A stretch of DNA of 64,000 nucleotides from Pleurodeles waltl. Its lineage: Eukaryota; Chordata; Amphibia; Caudata; Salamandridae. The DNA lies in assembly GCF_031143425.1 (NCBI RefSeq), contig NC_090447.1, positions 850,645,760 through 850,709,759 of the forward strand, in the 5' to 3' direction. Position numbers and translations under genes: made by a program. The notes below the pieces were generated by a model, which did not search any database, was not told where the DNA came from, and worked only from the letters and a program-made list of their open reading frames with translations. This document shows positions 11,058 through 22,274 of the stretch, piece by piece. The number at the start of each line of letters is the position of its first letter. Position 1 is the stretch's first letter.

Positions 11058-14050
11058 ATGGCACGTGGGACTCGGGAAAGTGCCCCTGCCTTCACCTCGG
11101 TGGATTTGGAGAGACTGGTGGATGGGGTCCTATCCCAGTACTGACTGCTGTATGGGCCTCCAGACAACAGGTGAGTACACTGTGAGCACGATGCATGGGG
11201 CATGAATGCATGGAGTGGGGTGTGTGAAGGCCTCGTGTGGGGGGGTTGGTGGAAGTCCCCTGGGTGGCGTGCTGCTTGTGTGCTGGGCCAGATCTGTGCA
11301 ACTGGGGATGGGAAGGGGTATGGTAAGCCATGAGTGTAACATGCAGGATGGTCAGACTAATACTTTTCTCTGTGTGTATTTCCTCTGCAGGTCAGCGCCC
11401 ATCAAAAGAAGGGTACATGGGGTGCCATTGCCAAGGACGTGCGGACCCTGGAGTCTATGGCAGGCGGAGCACCCACTGTCCGAAACAGTGGGAGGACCTG
11501 AGACTCTGTGCGCGGAAGACAGCGGAGGCCCAGCTGGAGATGGCCTCCCATCGAGGAAGGGGTGCCCATCGAACGGTGACCCCCGATGGCCCCCATACTG
11601 GAGTTGGTCTATCCGGAGCTGGATGGACACTTGAGGCATCACAGCAGCCACAAGGGGGTGAGTACAGTGCCCATCATTACAACTTACGCCTGGTGGGGCG
11701 GTATCCGGGTGGGGGATGTGTGGCTGTGAGTGCCCCCAGGCCAGGCCTGACATTGCAGAGTAGGTCCCATGTTGGCCAGGGTTCTGATGTGATAGTCCAC
11801 CTACCTAGCTTGTAGGCATCCACTACTGGGCAGGGCTGTGTGGGTCCCAAGTACGTTGCAGTTGGCGTTATGTGTCCCCCCATGCCCTGGTGACTAGCCT
11901 TGTTACTGGTAGTGCATTGCATAGTTCATAGGCCTGTTCCCTGTGTGTGAGGGTGCTGTGTACACCAACAGTGCTGTTGGTGCAGCCATTGACCAAGTGT
12001 ATCCTTTGTCTTTCCCCCCTTTTTGTTCTGTCATCCTGTCCTCATGTGCATTAGCATCATCTGGCAGAGGAGCAGAGGCACCGGCGACGGAGGGAGCTGC
12101 ATCCCACAGGACCCAGGAGGCAGAGTCCACCGACGCTGAGGGCACCAGTGAGACAGAGGGCAAGGGGAGCACCACGGCAGAGACTGGAGGGGACAGTTTG
12201 GACACAGATACCTCCTCCGATGGAAGCTCCCTGGTGGTGGCAGACACCTCAGTTACAGGTACATCTGCCACCCCCATACCAGCACTGCCCTCCCAGCAAC
12301 TCCTCATTGAGTTGCCCGTGCCCACTCACCCAGGAGGGTGGGCATCTCCTTCGCCCCAGGCTATTGACCTCCTGAAATCCATCTCTGTTGTGCAGTCAGC
12401 AATTGTGAATGCCATCCAGGGGCTGGCAGCCCAAATGCAACAGACCAATGCATTTCTGGAGGGCATTCACACTGGCTTGGCGGCCCAACAGAGATCAATC
12501 CAGGCTTTGGCCTCCTCTCTGATGGCAGCCATTGTCCCTGTTTCCCCCCTCCCCCCTCCAACTTACTCTACCCAATCCCATTCCCCTTAACCCCAACCTA
12601 TCTCAAGCACACAGGCAGATGAGCATGCACACAAGACAACACTCAAGAGTGGCACAGGCAAAAACAAGCACCACACATCATCCCACAAGCACTCACACAA
12701 ACACCATCCTGATGCAGACATAGCAACATCCACTGCCTCCACTGTGTCCCCGTCCTCCTCCTCCTCCACCTCCCTCTTGCGTCAACACTCACACCTGCAT
12801 GCACTACATTCACAACCCCCATCACAAGCACACCTATCAGAGCACACACCTCACTGGCTGACACATCCACAACAGCCATGCACACATCTCCTGTGTCCTC
12901 TCCCGCTGTGTCTGTCCCCCCCAAGGTACACAAACGCAAGCACTCAGACACCCAACACTCATCCACCTCACAACAGCATCCAGCCCATGCACCTGCACTC
13001 AAACACAGCAGAAAGACACCTCCCACAACCACTCCCTCTTCCTTAACTTCCATACCTTCTCCCTCTCCCCGCCCCAATGCCCCTAAGCAGCTTTTCCTCT
13101 CCACCATTGACCTCTTCCCTACCCCTTCCCCCCGTCCTTCACGTCTGGTCAGGGTGGCTAAAAGCCAGGCAAGCACCTCAGCCACCCAGTCCACGGGCCC
13201 AGAAGTGTCCACACCCACTCGTGGTGGGAAAGGATCGAGGGCACCATGCTGCCTCAAAGAAAGTGTGCCTGCCCCAAGTGCTGTCAGGAAGGGCAAGGAG
13301 CCATCCCCAGCTGCTGCCAGGAAGTGCAAGGAGCCATCCCCAACCGCTGCCAGGAAAAGCAAGGAGCCAGCCCCAGCTGATGCCAGGAAGGGCAAGGAGC
13401 CATCCCCAGCTGCTGCCAGGAAGGGTAAAGGGCCTGAACCAGCAGGCAGGAAGGACAAGGGGCTTGGTGCTGGGACTCAGTCAGAGCCCCCACCACCAAC
13501 CATGGTTGTGCAGCCATCCGAGGCTGCAGGGGATGGGCAGGAGCGTCCCCCCACAATCGCCAACAGGAGCAGCAGCAACACCTCCACCAGCAGTGGGCAG
13601 CCATCCGAGGCTGCAGGGGATGGGCTGTAGCTTCCCCCCACAACCACCGCCAGCAGCAGCAGCACCACCATTGTGACCACTGAACAGCCGTCCGAGGCTG
13701 CAGGGGATGGGCAGGAGCTTCCCCCCACAACCACCAGCAGCAGCACCACCACCACCAGCAGTGGGCAGCCATTCTAGGCTGCAGGGGATGGGCAGGAGCT
13801 TCCCCCCACAACCACCTCCAGCAGCAACAGAACCACCACTGCCACCACTGAACAGTCATCCGAGACTGCAGGGGATGGGCAGGAGCTTCCCCCCGCAACC
13901 ACCAGCAGCAGCAGCACCACCAGCAGCAATGGGCAGATGTCCAAGGCTGCAGGGGATGGGCAGGCGTTTCCCTCCACAACCATCAGCAGCAGCAGCAGCC
14001 ACACCACTGCCACCACTGAACAGCCATCACTGCTGGTGGACATTCTGTAG
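11058..14050 (+). pseudogene. SANT2: second NAIF1-like SANT protein with long disordered tail, Harbinger copy 1
   Basis: Exon 1 (11058-11170) encodes SAPAFTSVDLERLVDGVL and then reads TGA in place of an expected Thr codon in QYTLL; its donor is CAG/GTGAGT. Exon 2 (11391-11657) continues the trihelix (HQKK, IAKDVRTL, Arg/Trp-rich EDLR) but lacks 1 nt after RTL, which shifts the frame. Exon 3 starts at 12055 after TGCATTAG and encodes an acidic Ser/Thr-rich region (DTDTSSDGSSLVVAD), a helix (LAAQMQQTNAFLEGIHTGL), a Pro/Ser/Thr-rich tail with KQLFLSTIDLF at 13085-13117, and coding minisatellites. Two internal stops follow at 12588 and 13628. The role in the element is inferred from the NAIF1-like domain. 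No function for the tail is known to me. Confidence 0.7.
13270..14040 (+). repeat. Coding minisatellites in SANT2 tail, copy 1
   Basis: First, five 33-bp units encode 11-residue repeats of the type RKGKEPSPAAA (about 13287-13440). Then seven units beginning CAGCCATCCGAGGCTGCAGG follow at spacings 87, 87, 81, 87, 81 and 87 bp, all multiples of three, separated by CAG/CAC-rich stretches coding Ser/Thr. One unit has mutated to a TAG stop. Confidence 0.8.
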
Positions 14051-14109
14051 ACCTGCCTCCATGGGCTGTTGGGCGGCCTGCCCCCTGCAAATCCTGTGGG
14101 AATGACACC

Positions 14110-14850
14110 CACTTGAGAGTCTGTGACCTTGCACTTCCCAAGATCTGCATCACAGGGCACGTTGCCCCCTCCAGAACCAGTGTGAAAGCCACCATCTCAC
14201 CCCATCCTCCCCAGGATTATGATCACAGGGCACGGTGTCCCCTCCAGAACCACTGTTGAAGCCACCCACTCACCCCATCCTCCCCAGGATCAAGATCACA
14301 GGGTTCAATGCCCCCTCCAGAACCAGTGGGGAAGCCGTCCACTCACCCCATCCTCCCCAGGATCAAGATCACAGGGTTCAATGCCCCCTCCAGAACCAGT
14401 GGGGAAGCCACCCACTCACCCCATCCTCCCCATGATGTAGATCACAGGGCACAATGCCCCCTCCAGAACCAGTGGGGAAGCCACCCACTCACCCCATCCT
14501 CCCCATGATGTAGATCACAGGGCACAATGCCCCCTCCAGAACCAGTGGGGAAGCCACCCACTTACCCCATCCTCCCCAGGATGTAGATCAAAGGGCACCA
14601 AGCTCCCTCCAGAACCAGTAGGGAAGCCACCCACTCACCCCATCCTCCCCAGGAAGAAGAGCACAGGGCACAATGCCCCCTCCAGAACCAGTAGTCAAGT
14701 CACCCACTTGAGAGACTGTGGCCTTGCACTCACCAGGATCAAGAATGGAGCATGTTGTCCCCTCCAGAGCCAGTGGTCAAGTCACCCACTTGAGACACTG
14801 TGGCCGTGCACTCCCCAGGACAGAGCAATGGGCATGTTGCCCCCTCCAGG
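14110..14850 (+). repeat. Subterminal 73-bp minisatellite, copy 1
   Basis: About nine units with a 73-bp period share the core CCCTCCAGAACCAGTG (starts at 14167, 14240, 14313, 14386 and on). The last units change to a second type with GAGACTGTGGCCTTGCACT. The same two unit types occur in copies 2 and 3 in other numbers and are absent from copy 4. Confidence 0.85.
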
Positions 14851-15279
14851 ACCAGTGGTGTTGTTCCATCTCCCGGCTGAGGTGCCTCCCATTTTCTGTC
14901 TCCCTGAGGTGCCTGCCTATTTTCCAAATGATGCCCCTGCAGTGTTCTGTCCGTGTTATGGCAGGAGACAAGTGGGGCCTTGGACTTTGTCATGTGGTCC
15001 TGTGGCCCACACACATTGAGGACTGGGCAGTGTCCCTTGAATTGTACATATGTATATACTTTTAGATTGGATATACGTATTTCTACTGTATTTATATTAC
15101 TATAATCACTTTCATCTATTCATGTTGTCCTTGCATAATTCCTGAGGGGTACAGGGTATATATGTTTTCTTACTGCATCTGATTGTGTGTATGGTGTTGG
15201 GGGTGGGTGTGTGTGTTGTGTGTGTGTGTCACTCTCTTTTTTCTCCCCCCTCCCCTGTGTGCTAGGTGGCTGTACTCAC

Positions 15280-15362
15280 TGTGGTCGTCTTCGTCGTCGT
15301 TGGTGTTCGTGGTAGAGCAGGACGTAAAAGATCATCAGAAATATTTGCAGCTCGGGCTCCAT
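15280..15362 (-). CDS. Conserved 83-nt minus-strand exon near right end, copy 1
   Basis: From the ATG at 15362 the minus strand reads 27 codons plus 2 nt, then GTGAGTAC, a good donor. The peptide starts MEPELQIFLMIFYVLL and ends in an Arg-rich stretch (QRRRRRP). Copies 3 (38214-38296) and 4 (43324-43406) have an exon of exactly the same length with similar residues and an intact donor. The most likely role is the first coding exon of the transposase gene, which would place SANT2 inside its intron. However, the phase (2) does not fit the acceptors I can see at the transposase exon, so a middle exon is needed or it belongs to another transcript. Confidence 0.5.
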
Positions 15363-15678
15363 GGCAGCATGGTTGTTCCCTGTGTCTCCAATGGTGAGTC
15401 CTTTCCCTTCTGTGCAGTGTTTCCGCCAGGCTTTTGATGTCGCTGGAAAGGTGGCGGATTGGGCTGTCATAATATGGTGGGCGGAACAGTGTCTTCTGCC
15501 TGGCTGTAGGCGGCTACCGCCGTGGTGGCTGTTGTTTCCGCCCTGGTGGTCGGTGTGGTAAAGTGGTTGTCTATCTGAGCTCTTTCCGCCATGGTCATAA
15601 TTGGGGGGTAATTACCGCCAGCCTGTTGGCGGTATTACCGCCTCTTTATCACTGACCACCAGGGATGTAATGAGGGCC

Positions 15679-18103
15679 AACATGTCCTGCTGTTACAACT
15701 GCTGGGATCTTTGGCGTGGTTTCCCTTGACTTTTTTGCCATCTGACCTCTTGTTTTTCTGAATCATTTTTCATGACTTTTAGGATTCTGGGCACATTACC
15801 ACTGCTGACCAGTGCTAACATGCAGGTGCTTTGTCTTCTAAACATGGTAACACTGGCTTCTCCACAACTAGCATATTTAACTCACTTGTAAGTCCCTAGT
15901 AAAGTGCACTGTATGTGCCAGGGGCCTGTAAATTAAAAACTACTAGTGAACCTTCATCACCGATTGTGTCACCCACTACAGTAGTCTTTCAAACATGTCT
16001 CAGGCCTGCCACAGCAGAGCCATTGTGTGCATTTTTAAACTGCCATTTTGACCTGGAAAGTGTACCCACTTGCCATCCCCAACCCTTCCTTTTTATTACA
16101 TGTAAGTTACCCCTAAGGTAGGCCGTAGTTATCCCCAAGGGAACGGTACAGTGTATTTAAAAAGTTGGACATGTACTTTCATGTTTAACATGTCCAGATA
16201 GTGAAAAACTCTTAGATGTGTTATTGACTATTGCAAGGCCCATCTCTCCCTTAGGATAGCATTGGGGCTACCTTAAAACATCTTTCAAGTGTACTTCCCA
16301 ATTGGGAAGAGACAGACATGTGGAGTTTGGGGGTCCCTGGACTCACAATTTAAAATCACCACTATGATGAATTTGGATTTTAAATTGTAAGTCTGCAAAT
16401 GCTACTTTTAGAAAGTTGGCATTTCCTTACTTTAACCATTCTGTGCCTCTGCCTGTCTCTGAATACACACCTGGGGTTGTTGACAGATGGGCTTTGTGCA
16501 TTTCCTGTAGACAGGCACACACAAAAGGAGCTTGGGTGTGGCATTTGCATATTGATGGCCCATCACCAGGCTGATGTGTCTTCCTGAGCTAGATGAAGGG
16601 GGAGGGGAGCTGACACTCCTGAATAGGGCTGTACGTCTCCGCACACAAAGGGCTTCAAAACCCCCTGTAGAGTGTCTGGAGCCAGGGAAGGCAGGACAGG
16701 GACCTTGTGGACTTCAAAGGAAGGCCTTGAAGTTTCTCCCACTTTCCGCATCCGGAGCACCAAAGTGGACCCCAAACCCCACCAAATCAGATCTCTACTG
16801 GAACCAAGGACAGTCTGCCAGGAAGAAGGACTGCTGTGCTGCCAGGAGGGACTGCCACTCCGCAACTGCATTGCTGTGTTGATCTACTCCTGTTGTGTGC
16901 TGTGCTGAAGAGGGACTCCCACTTTGCTGCCTGACTGCTGTGTTGGGCTGCTCCCTGCTGCCTCTGTCCTGCTGATAGCACCATTCCATGATGCCGGCTG
17001 TGTGCCATATTTATGGAAAGACGCTAGCCAGCGCTACGGCCCTGTTATCGTCCTTGGAAAGGACGCTAACAGGGCCGGGGAGGCCTAGGGGGAACCGGGG
17101 CTTGTGCGCCAAATAATTTTGCTACACTGTTTAGAGGCAAAAAAATTGCCTCTAAGCAGTGTAGTGCCATTTTCTGGCCACAACCCTCATGAGCATGGCT
17201 CCTGTCTTAATAAAGACAGGAGCCATGCCCACCACCCCAATGGCCATGCCCAGGTGATGAATGTCCCCTGGGCATGGCCATTGGGGCCAGCACCATGCAG
17301 GGGGCCCCAAGTCAGGGCCCCAGAGTGGAGTTGGGAAGGAAAATAAAAATACTTACCTGGACTTACCTGGGATGGGTCCCCCATCCTTAAGTGACCTCCT
17401 GGTGTGGGTGGGGATGTCCCTGGGGTTAGGGAAGGGCACCTGTGCGCAATTTCCATAGTCTCTGACCATGGAAATATGCCTACAGGTCCCCTTATGCCTG
17501 CCCAGACCCAGCTGTTAAATAATGGTGCTAAGCAAGCTTAGCACCATTGTTTGAGGCCCCCATTCCTTGTGCTGGATTTTAGCACAGGGGGATAAATATG
17601 GCGCAAAGGCCATATCGTCCTTTTCTGGACGGGAACACCTACCTTGCATCTCATTGACGCAAGGTAGGTTTTCCTCTCCAGAAAACAATGTAAACTCCAT
17701 AACTTTGGCGCTAGACATGTCTAGCGCCAAAGTATAAATATGGAGTTAGGTTTGCGCTGAATTAACGTTAAAAAAACCAACGCTAATTCAGCACAATCTG
17801 AGTATAAATATGGGCCCAAGAGTCTCAAAGGGCTTGATGGCCTGCCCCCGTTCTCCTGCAGTCTCAGGTTCATCAAAGACTGCTTGCAACTCTCCTTGTG
17901 CTGCTGGACTCTGCTATCTGTAAGTCCTAAGCCTCCTTGAGGTGCCCCCTTCCAGTCCTGGGCCTCAGAAGGGCGTTCTGCAACTACAAACCTCAAAAAG
18001 TGATGCATCGTCCAGAGTGCAGTCGAAAAATAAGCGCATCACATCTCGGACAGCGATGCATCGACTACCCGACGACAGAGGCTTCTAAGTACTGTTTCAT
18101 CAT
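15679..18103 (-). mobile_element. LTR-like repeat X, minus-strand copy, interrupted
   Basis: Reverse-complemented, 15690-17000 matches the X repeat at 45376-47475. Shared landmarks are the block with ACTAGTAG/TTTAATTGACAG, the GGCAGGCCTGAGACATGTT segment and GCCAGGAAGAAGGACTGCTG. 17819-18103 continues the same family with GATGCATCG-rich DNA. It is interrupted by a foldback element (17008-17817) and ends at Harbinger copy 2. No coding region is seen. X starts with TG in the plus-strand copy and resembles an LTR, but no paired LTR or primer-binding site was identified. Confidence 0.55.
17008..17817 (+). mobile_element. Foldback element, family F, 5'-truncated
   Basis: It shares with 3527-4449 the segments GCCATATTTATGGAAAGACGC, the CCTGTCTTAATAAAGACAGG hairpin, the GGGCATGGCCATTGGG block, GGGAACACCTACCTTGCATC, and GGCGCTAGAC...GTCTAGCGCC. 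It ends with TATAAATATGGGCCC, the family terminus. The first 100 bp of the family are missing. It lies within the X repeat. Confidence 0.7.
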
Positions 18104-18491
18104 TTAGGCCTTCATTATGACATTGGCGGTAAATCCCACTTACCGCCATGCTGACTGCCGCCAACATACTGCCGATGCGGCGGTTATCCTCTACCCATAT
18201 TATGACACACACACACCAATCCGTCACTATTCAGAAACACACACAAATCCGCCATACCAAAGGTCAGTGATAAACTAGCGGTATCAAAACCCACACCTTT
18301 ACGCCAACAGAACAACGCCCACAACATTATGACCCACAAATCACCACGGCGGACATTCAACGGCGGTAAACCATTGGTGGTACATACCACCACGCTCAAA
18401 ATATACACAAACAAAACAGCACCACATTGGACAATTCAAACTACACACACCTGATACCCACACACACTCCACACCCACACACCCAAACCAC

Positions 18492-18498
18492 TATAAAA
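18492..18498 (+). promoter_or_regulatory. TATA-like box upstream of SANT1 copy 2
   Basis: TATAAAA lies 185 bp before the SANT1 start, at the same place as in copies 1 and 4. Confidence 0.5.
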
Positions 18499-18682
18499 CA
18501 CACCCACATTACCCACAACCCCTTATGACAAGAAATAATTGCCAGCAGAGAGAGACAGCAAGAGCACCCACACAACCAGAGCCACGTACCACCATCACTT
18601 TATACACCACCCATGCACCTTACATCACACACTCCAACACAGCACCCTACACATCCTCACCCGCAAAACTCACACTATACCC

Positions 18683-20209
18683 ATGGCACCACAACGACAC
18701 CCCAGAATCTCTGAGGAGGACCTAAGGGTCATGGTGGAGGAAATCATCCAGTTAGAGCCACAGCTATTTGGATCACAGTTGCAGCAGATATCCATTGCTA
18801 GGAAGATGGAACTATGGCGGAGAATCATGGACAGGGTCAACGCCGTGGGACAGCACCCATGAACAAGGGATGACATCAGAAAGAGGTGGAACGACCTACG
18901 GGGAAGTTACATTCCATTGCAGCAAGACACAAACTAGCTGTACAGAGGACTGGCGGTGGACCCCCACCTCCTCCCCCACAACTAAGAACATGGGAGGAGC
19001 AAGTCTTGGCAATCATGCATCCTGAGGGCCTGACAGGAGTAGCAGGAGGACTGGACTCTGGTAAATCAACGCTATACTACTATCTCCCCCCTGCCTGCAT
19101 ACCATAACATACCCCCGGCCCCACTCCCATTACTCCAACACCACCCACACACCCCACTCATCCCAATGCCAAGCCCTGCATGCCATATCAATGCATGGAC
19201 ACCACTCACAGACCTGTGTGGACACCTATCACTACAGCATGCACACTAGAGACAATCAGCTAGCCCACCAAATAACAACTCACACAAGGCAAAGCTGCCA
19301 GGGCAATAACAACCATAGAGGGCAACACACCCATGCACAATATGTCACACACAGAAACAATAATACTGCATTCACATCCCCACAGGTACCCCACCCTATG
19401 TCAGCAGAGAAGAGGTGCCAGCAACATCCAGTTCCCCCCAGAAGAGGCCCACAGTGATGACAGCAGCTCTGGTCACCTGGATCTGGATGACCAACCTGGC
19501 CCATCAGGGACCTCCGGACAGTCAGTTACCCAGGCACACTCTCACACCATCACAGAGCCTCCCCCTCAGGAAATACCACCACAGCACCCACCCAGTGGGC
19601 CCATACCTCTGTCCCCAGGACACGTCAATCAGCAGTGTGTCCACCACTACAGTGACCCCAGGGCACACCACAAACCCAAGACAATCAGGGACCTGGGGTC
19701 AGTGGCAGTGGGCACGCGGTTCAGGGGACAGAGGCACAGGACAACAGGGAAGCTGGGAGGACTGCTGTGCACCAGAAGGAGGACAGGCCCAGGGAACATA
19801 CTCTCCAGGAGGCACTACGCGTGATCCTGGGAGCATACCAACATTCCCGGGATATGGTGGGCCAGATCCTGGACAAGATACAGGAGAACATGCAGCTGCA
19901 GGAGGGACAGTACCTGGGGGTCAGGGAGGACTTGAAGTCCATTAACACCACCCTGTTGTCCATCGCAGGGGTGCTGGCAGATATGGCCAACAGTATGAGG
20001 GAGGCAGTGGCACAACAGCGGGCCCCTGATACTAGCCAGACTACTGAACAGCCCTCCACCTCCGCCGCCGCTAGTGGACAGGACGCCCGCCTCAGGACAA
20101 ACAGGCCACCAGCAGCCCTCGTTCTGCAGAAAGAGAACCACCACACAAACGTTCCCTGAGATCCAGGCAGAAGCCAGAGACTATTGCCAAGACCCCCGCC
20201 AGGAAATAA
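18683..20209 (+). pseudogene. SANT1 of Harbinger copy 2
   Basis: Exon 1 (18683-19060) has the NAIF1-like trihelix with ISEEDLRVMVEEI and ARKMELWRRI, but a TGA at about 18860 replaces an Arg codon just before the RDDIRKRWNDL segment. The donor CTCTG/GTAAAT is present. Exon 2 (19386-20209, acceptor CCCCACAG) encodes EEAHSDDSSSG, the helical region LGAYQHSRDMVGQIL and, after a frameshift, a basic KTPARK end with stop TAA. AATAAA follows at 20393-20398. The product would be cut inside the DNA-binding domain. Confidence 0.75.
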
Positions 20210-20699
20210 GACTCTCCTGATTGTCACCCTTGTGTCCCACTCTGTTATCCTGTCCACCTTGAACTGCCATTGCTACCATTCCTATGCCCCCTTGGATGTT
20301 GCACCTATGCTACAAATAGACTGGACTCTAACCTGGACTTTCCTCCATCATCCCTCAGCCATTGCACTTCCCCCTTTTTGTCAGGGCTCTGCAATAAAAA
20401 ATACAAGTATGGAGTAGGTCAAATTATTTCAAAATGTATTTGTCTAATCAGGTTCAAACACTGCTATTAAATGTACAGTAATGCTTACATAGGAAAGACC
20501 TGTAGTTTGCTTCACTGAACACACTAGGAGCAATAGCGGGGCACCAACATCTGCAAAAAGTGATGCCAATGGGTACAGTGAGTGGCCATAGCAGTAGCAA
20601 TTTACAGCCTGCCTGTGACAATGTCACATACCAAATTGTCAATGAAAAGTGAAATAACACTGTCTTACCTGTGTGTCATTGGAAGTATTGACAAGATAC

Positions 20700-21804
20700 T
20701 GCACTTCTGTTGTCCTTCTCCTCATCCTCTGCCTCCTCTTCCTCACTGTTCACAGGGTCCACTGCTGCCACACTGCCATCTCCAGCCTCCTCCTCCTGCA
20801 GAAAAGGCACATGGTGTCACAAGACAAGGTTGTACAACATACAGCATGCCACTATGATCTGGCAGACCTTCTTGGGTGAGTAGCACAGGGATCCACCTGT
20901 TAGATGGAGGCACCGAAACCTGGCCTTCAGGGGTCCGAAGGTTCTTTCTATTATCCTTCTGGTTCGCCCATGTGCCTCATTGTAACATTCCTCTGCCCTT
21001 GCCTGGCATTCCTCACAGGGGTCAGTAGCCATTATAGGTTGGGGTAACCAGAGTCACCTGCAAATATCGAGGGACAACTGTTAGCCACACACTAACTCCT
21101 ATGGCCCACACCATACCCATACACCAACATCCACTGGGTGGGAACCATGGCTCACCTATTAGCCACATCCTGTGCCTCTGGAGTTGGCCCATCACGTCTG
21201 GGATGCTGCTTTTCTCAGGATAAAATCATCATGCACCGAGCCTGGATACTTAGCATTGACATGGGAGATGTACTGGTCCGCAAAACACACCATCTGCACA
21301 TTCATAGAGTGATAACTTTTGCGATTTCTGAAGACCTGTTCATTTTGCCGGAGGGGGACAAATGCAATATGTGCCCCATCAATCGCACCAGTGATGTTGG
21401 GGATATTTCCCATTGCATAGAAGTCAGCCTTCACAGTGGCCAAATCCTCCACCTGGAAGAAAAAGATGTAACTGCACATGTGTTTGATCAGGGCAGACAA
21501 CACTCTAGTCAGCACTAATGTGAGAACATTGGCTGTGACATTTCTGCTGCCAAGCCCACTGTCACTTGGAAAGAACCAGTTGCCAGAAAATGGAGCACTG
21601 ACAGCACTGGCACAAGAGTGGGGATCCCAGTGGGGTGACGGATAGCAGATATCAGGTCAGGCTCCAATTGGGCACACAGCTCAGTGATTGTGGCCCTGTC
21701 AAGTCTATAGGTGAGGATGATGTGCCTGTCCTCCGATGTGGCCAAGTCCACCAAGGGGTGTGTACACGGGGGTATCTCTCCATCTCCTATTCATCCACAG
21801 CGGT
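20700..21804 (-). pseudogene. HARBI1-like transposase of Harbinger copy 2
   Basis: Minus strand. The upstream exon (about 21804-21156) encodes RPLVDLATSEDRH-like sequence, SVLHFLATGSFQVTVGLAA and GAIDGAH (first catalytic Asp), with a frameshift near 21515. Its donor TAG/GTGAGC is intact, unlike copy 1. The next exon (from 21057 down) begins GDSGYPN, then meets TAA within the next few codons, and carries the same 1-nt deletion after VRN.R as copy 1. IERTFG and CQIIVACCMLYN follow in the shifted frame. At the N-terminal side the acceptor CTGCAG of copy 1 reads CTGTGG here. Confidence 0.8.
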
Positions 21805-22069
21805 TGCATTCTATGAGGCAAAAGAGTGAGCAGCTGGACATTATTTGTACATTGTAACCACTACAGTACAATGCATACTGTGATTCATACAATATTATGG
21901 TGGCATATGTCCAGAATGTGAAAAAGTGAACTGTGACACATTTAGGATCTATGGCCTACCCCCACCTGAAATGGCGTCTGCCTGTACAGTTTGGAGGGAC
22001 AGGTGAAAGTGAGGTATATCCGCTGACGTTGTGCGCCATTGCAGGAGGCGGTCGAGAACCACAGTACAA

Positions 22070-22200
22070 CTCCTCATTGGTTATCATTGGGCCCTATGGG
22101 TTACAGTGGCCAATGGTGATGTACGCTGGCGGTGACGGTACACACCGGCGGTGACGGTATGCACCGCTGCGGATGTGACCTCTATTTTCTATCTGTTCAC
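22070..22200. promoter_or_regulatory. Putative divergent promoter, copy 2
   Basis: Inverted CCAAT (ATTGG), GGCCAATGG and two GGCGGTGACGGTA direct repeats lie before SANT2 exon 1. The CRE seen in copy 3 has decayed here. Confidence 0.35.
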
Positions 22201-22274
22201 TCACTTGCTACCTGACATTCAACAGGAGAGGACCTACACTGCATGTGCTGCTGTGACCTGTGTCTGGTACCTAC

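Larger units (their letters stand above)
6346..15678 (+). mobile_element. PIF/Harbinger element copy 1, three-gene type, about 9.3 kb
   Basis: The left end GGCCCTCATTATGACATTGG matches the reverse-complemented right end GGCCCTCATTACATCCCTGG, giving terminal inverted repeats followed by GGCGGTAA-rich subterminal DNA on both sides. I could not see a matching 3-bp target duplication (TAT on the left, AAC on the right). Inside are SANT1 on the plus strand, the HARBI1-like transposase on the minus strand, SANT2 on the plus strand, a minisatellite block and a small conserved minus-strand exon. All genes carry inactivating lesions, and a 567-bp MITE sits in the transposase. The right end abuts an LTR-like X repeat at 15679. 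Confidence 0.85.

Noticed and set aside
13284..13979. Long minus-strand open frames opposite the SANT2 repeat tails (also 24822-25250 and 36150-37097)
   Set aside because: They are mirror frames of coding minisatellites and consist only of the complementary low-complexity repeat; the plus-strand frame contains the conserved SANT2 motifs.
6346..15678. 3-bp target-site duplication for Harbinger copy 1
   Set aside because: The flanks TAT and AAC do not match under any terminus placement I tried, so no duplication is claimed.
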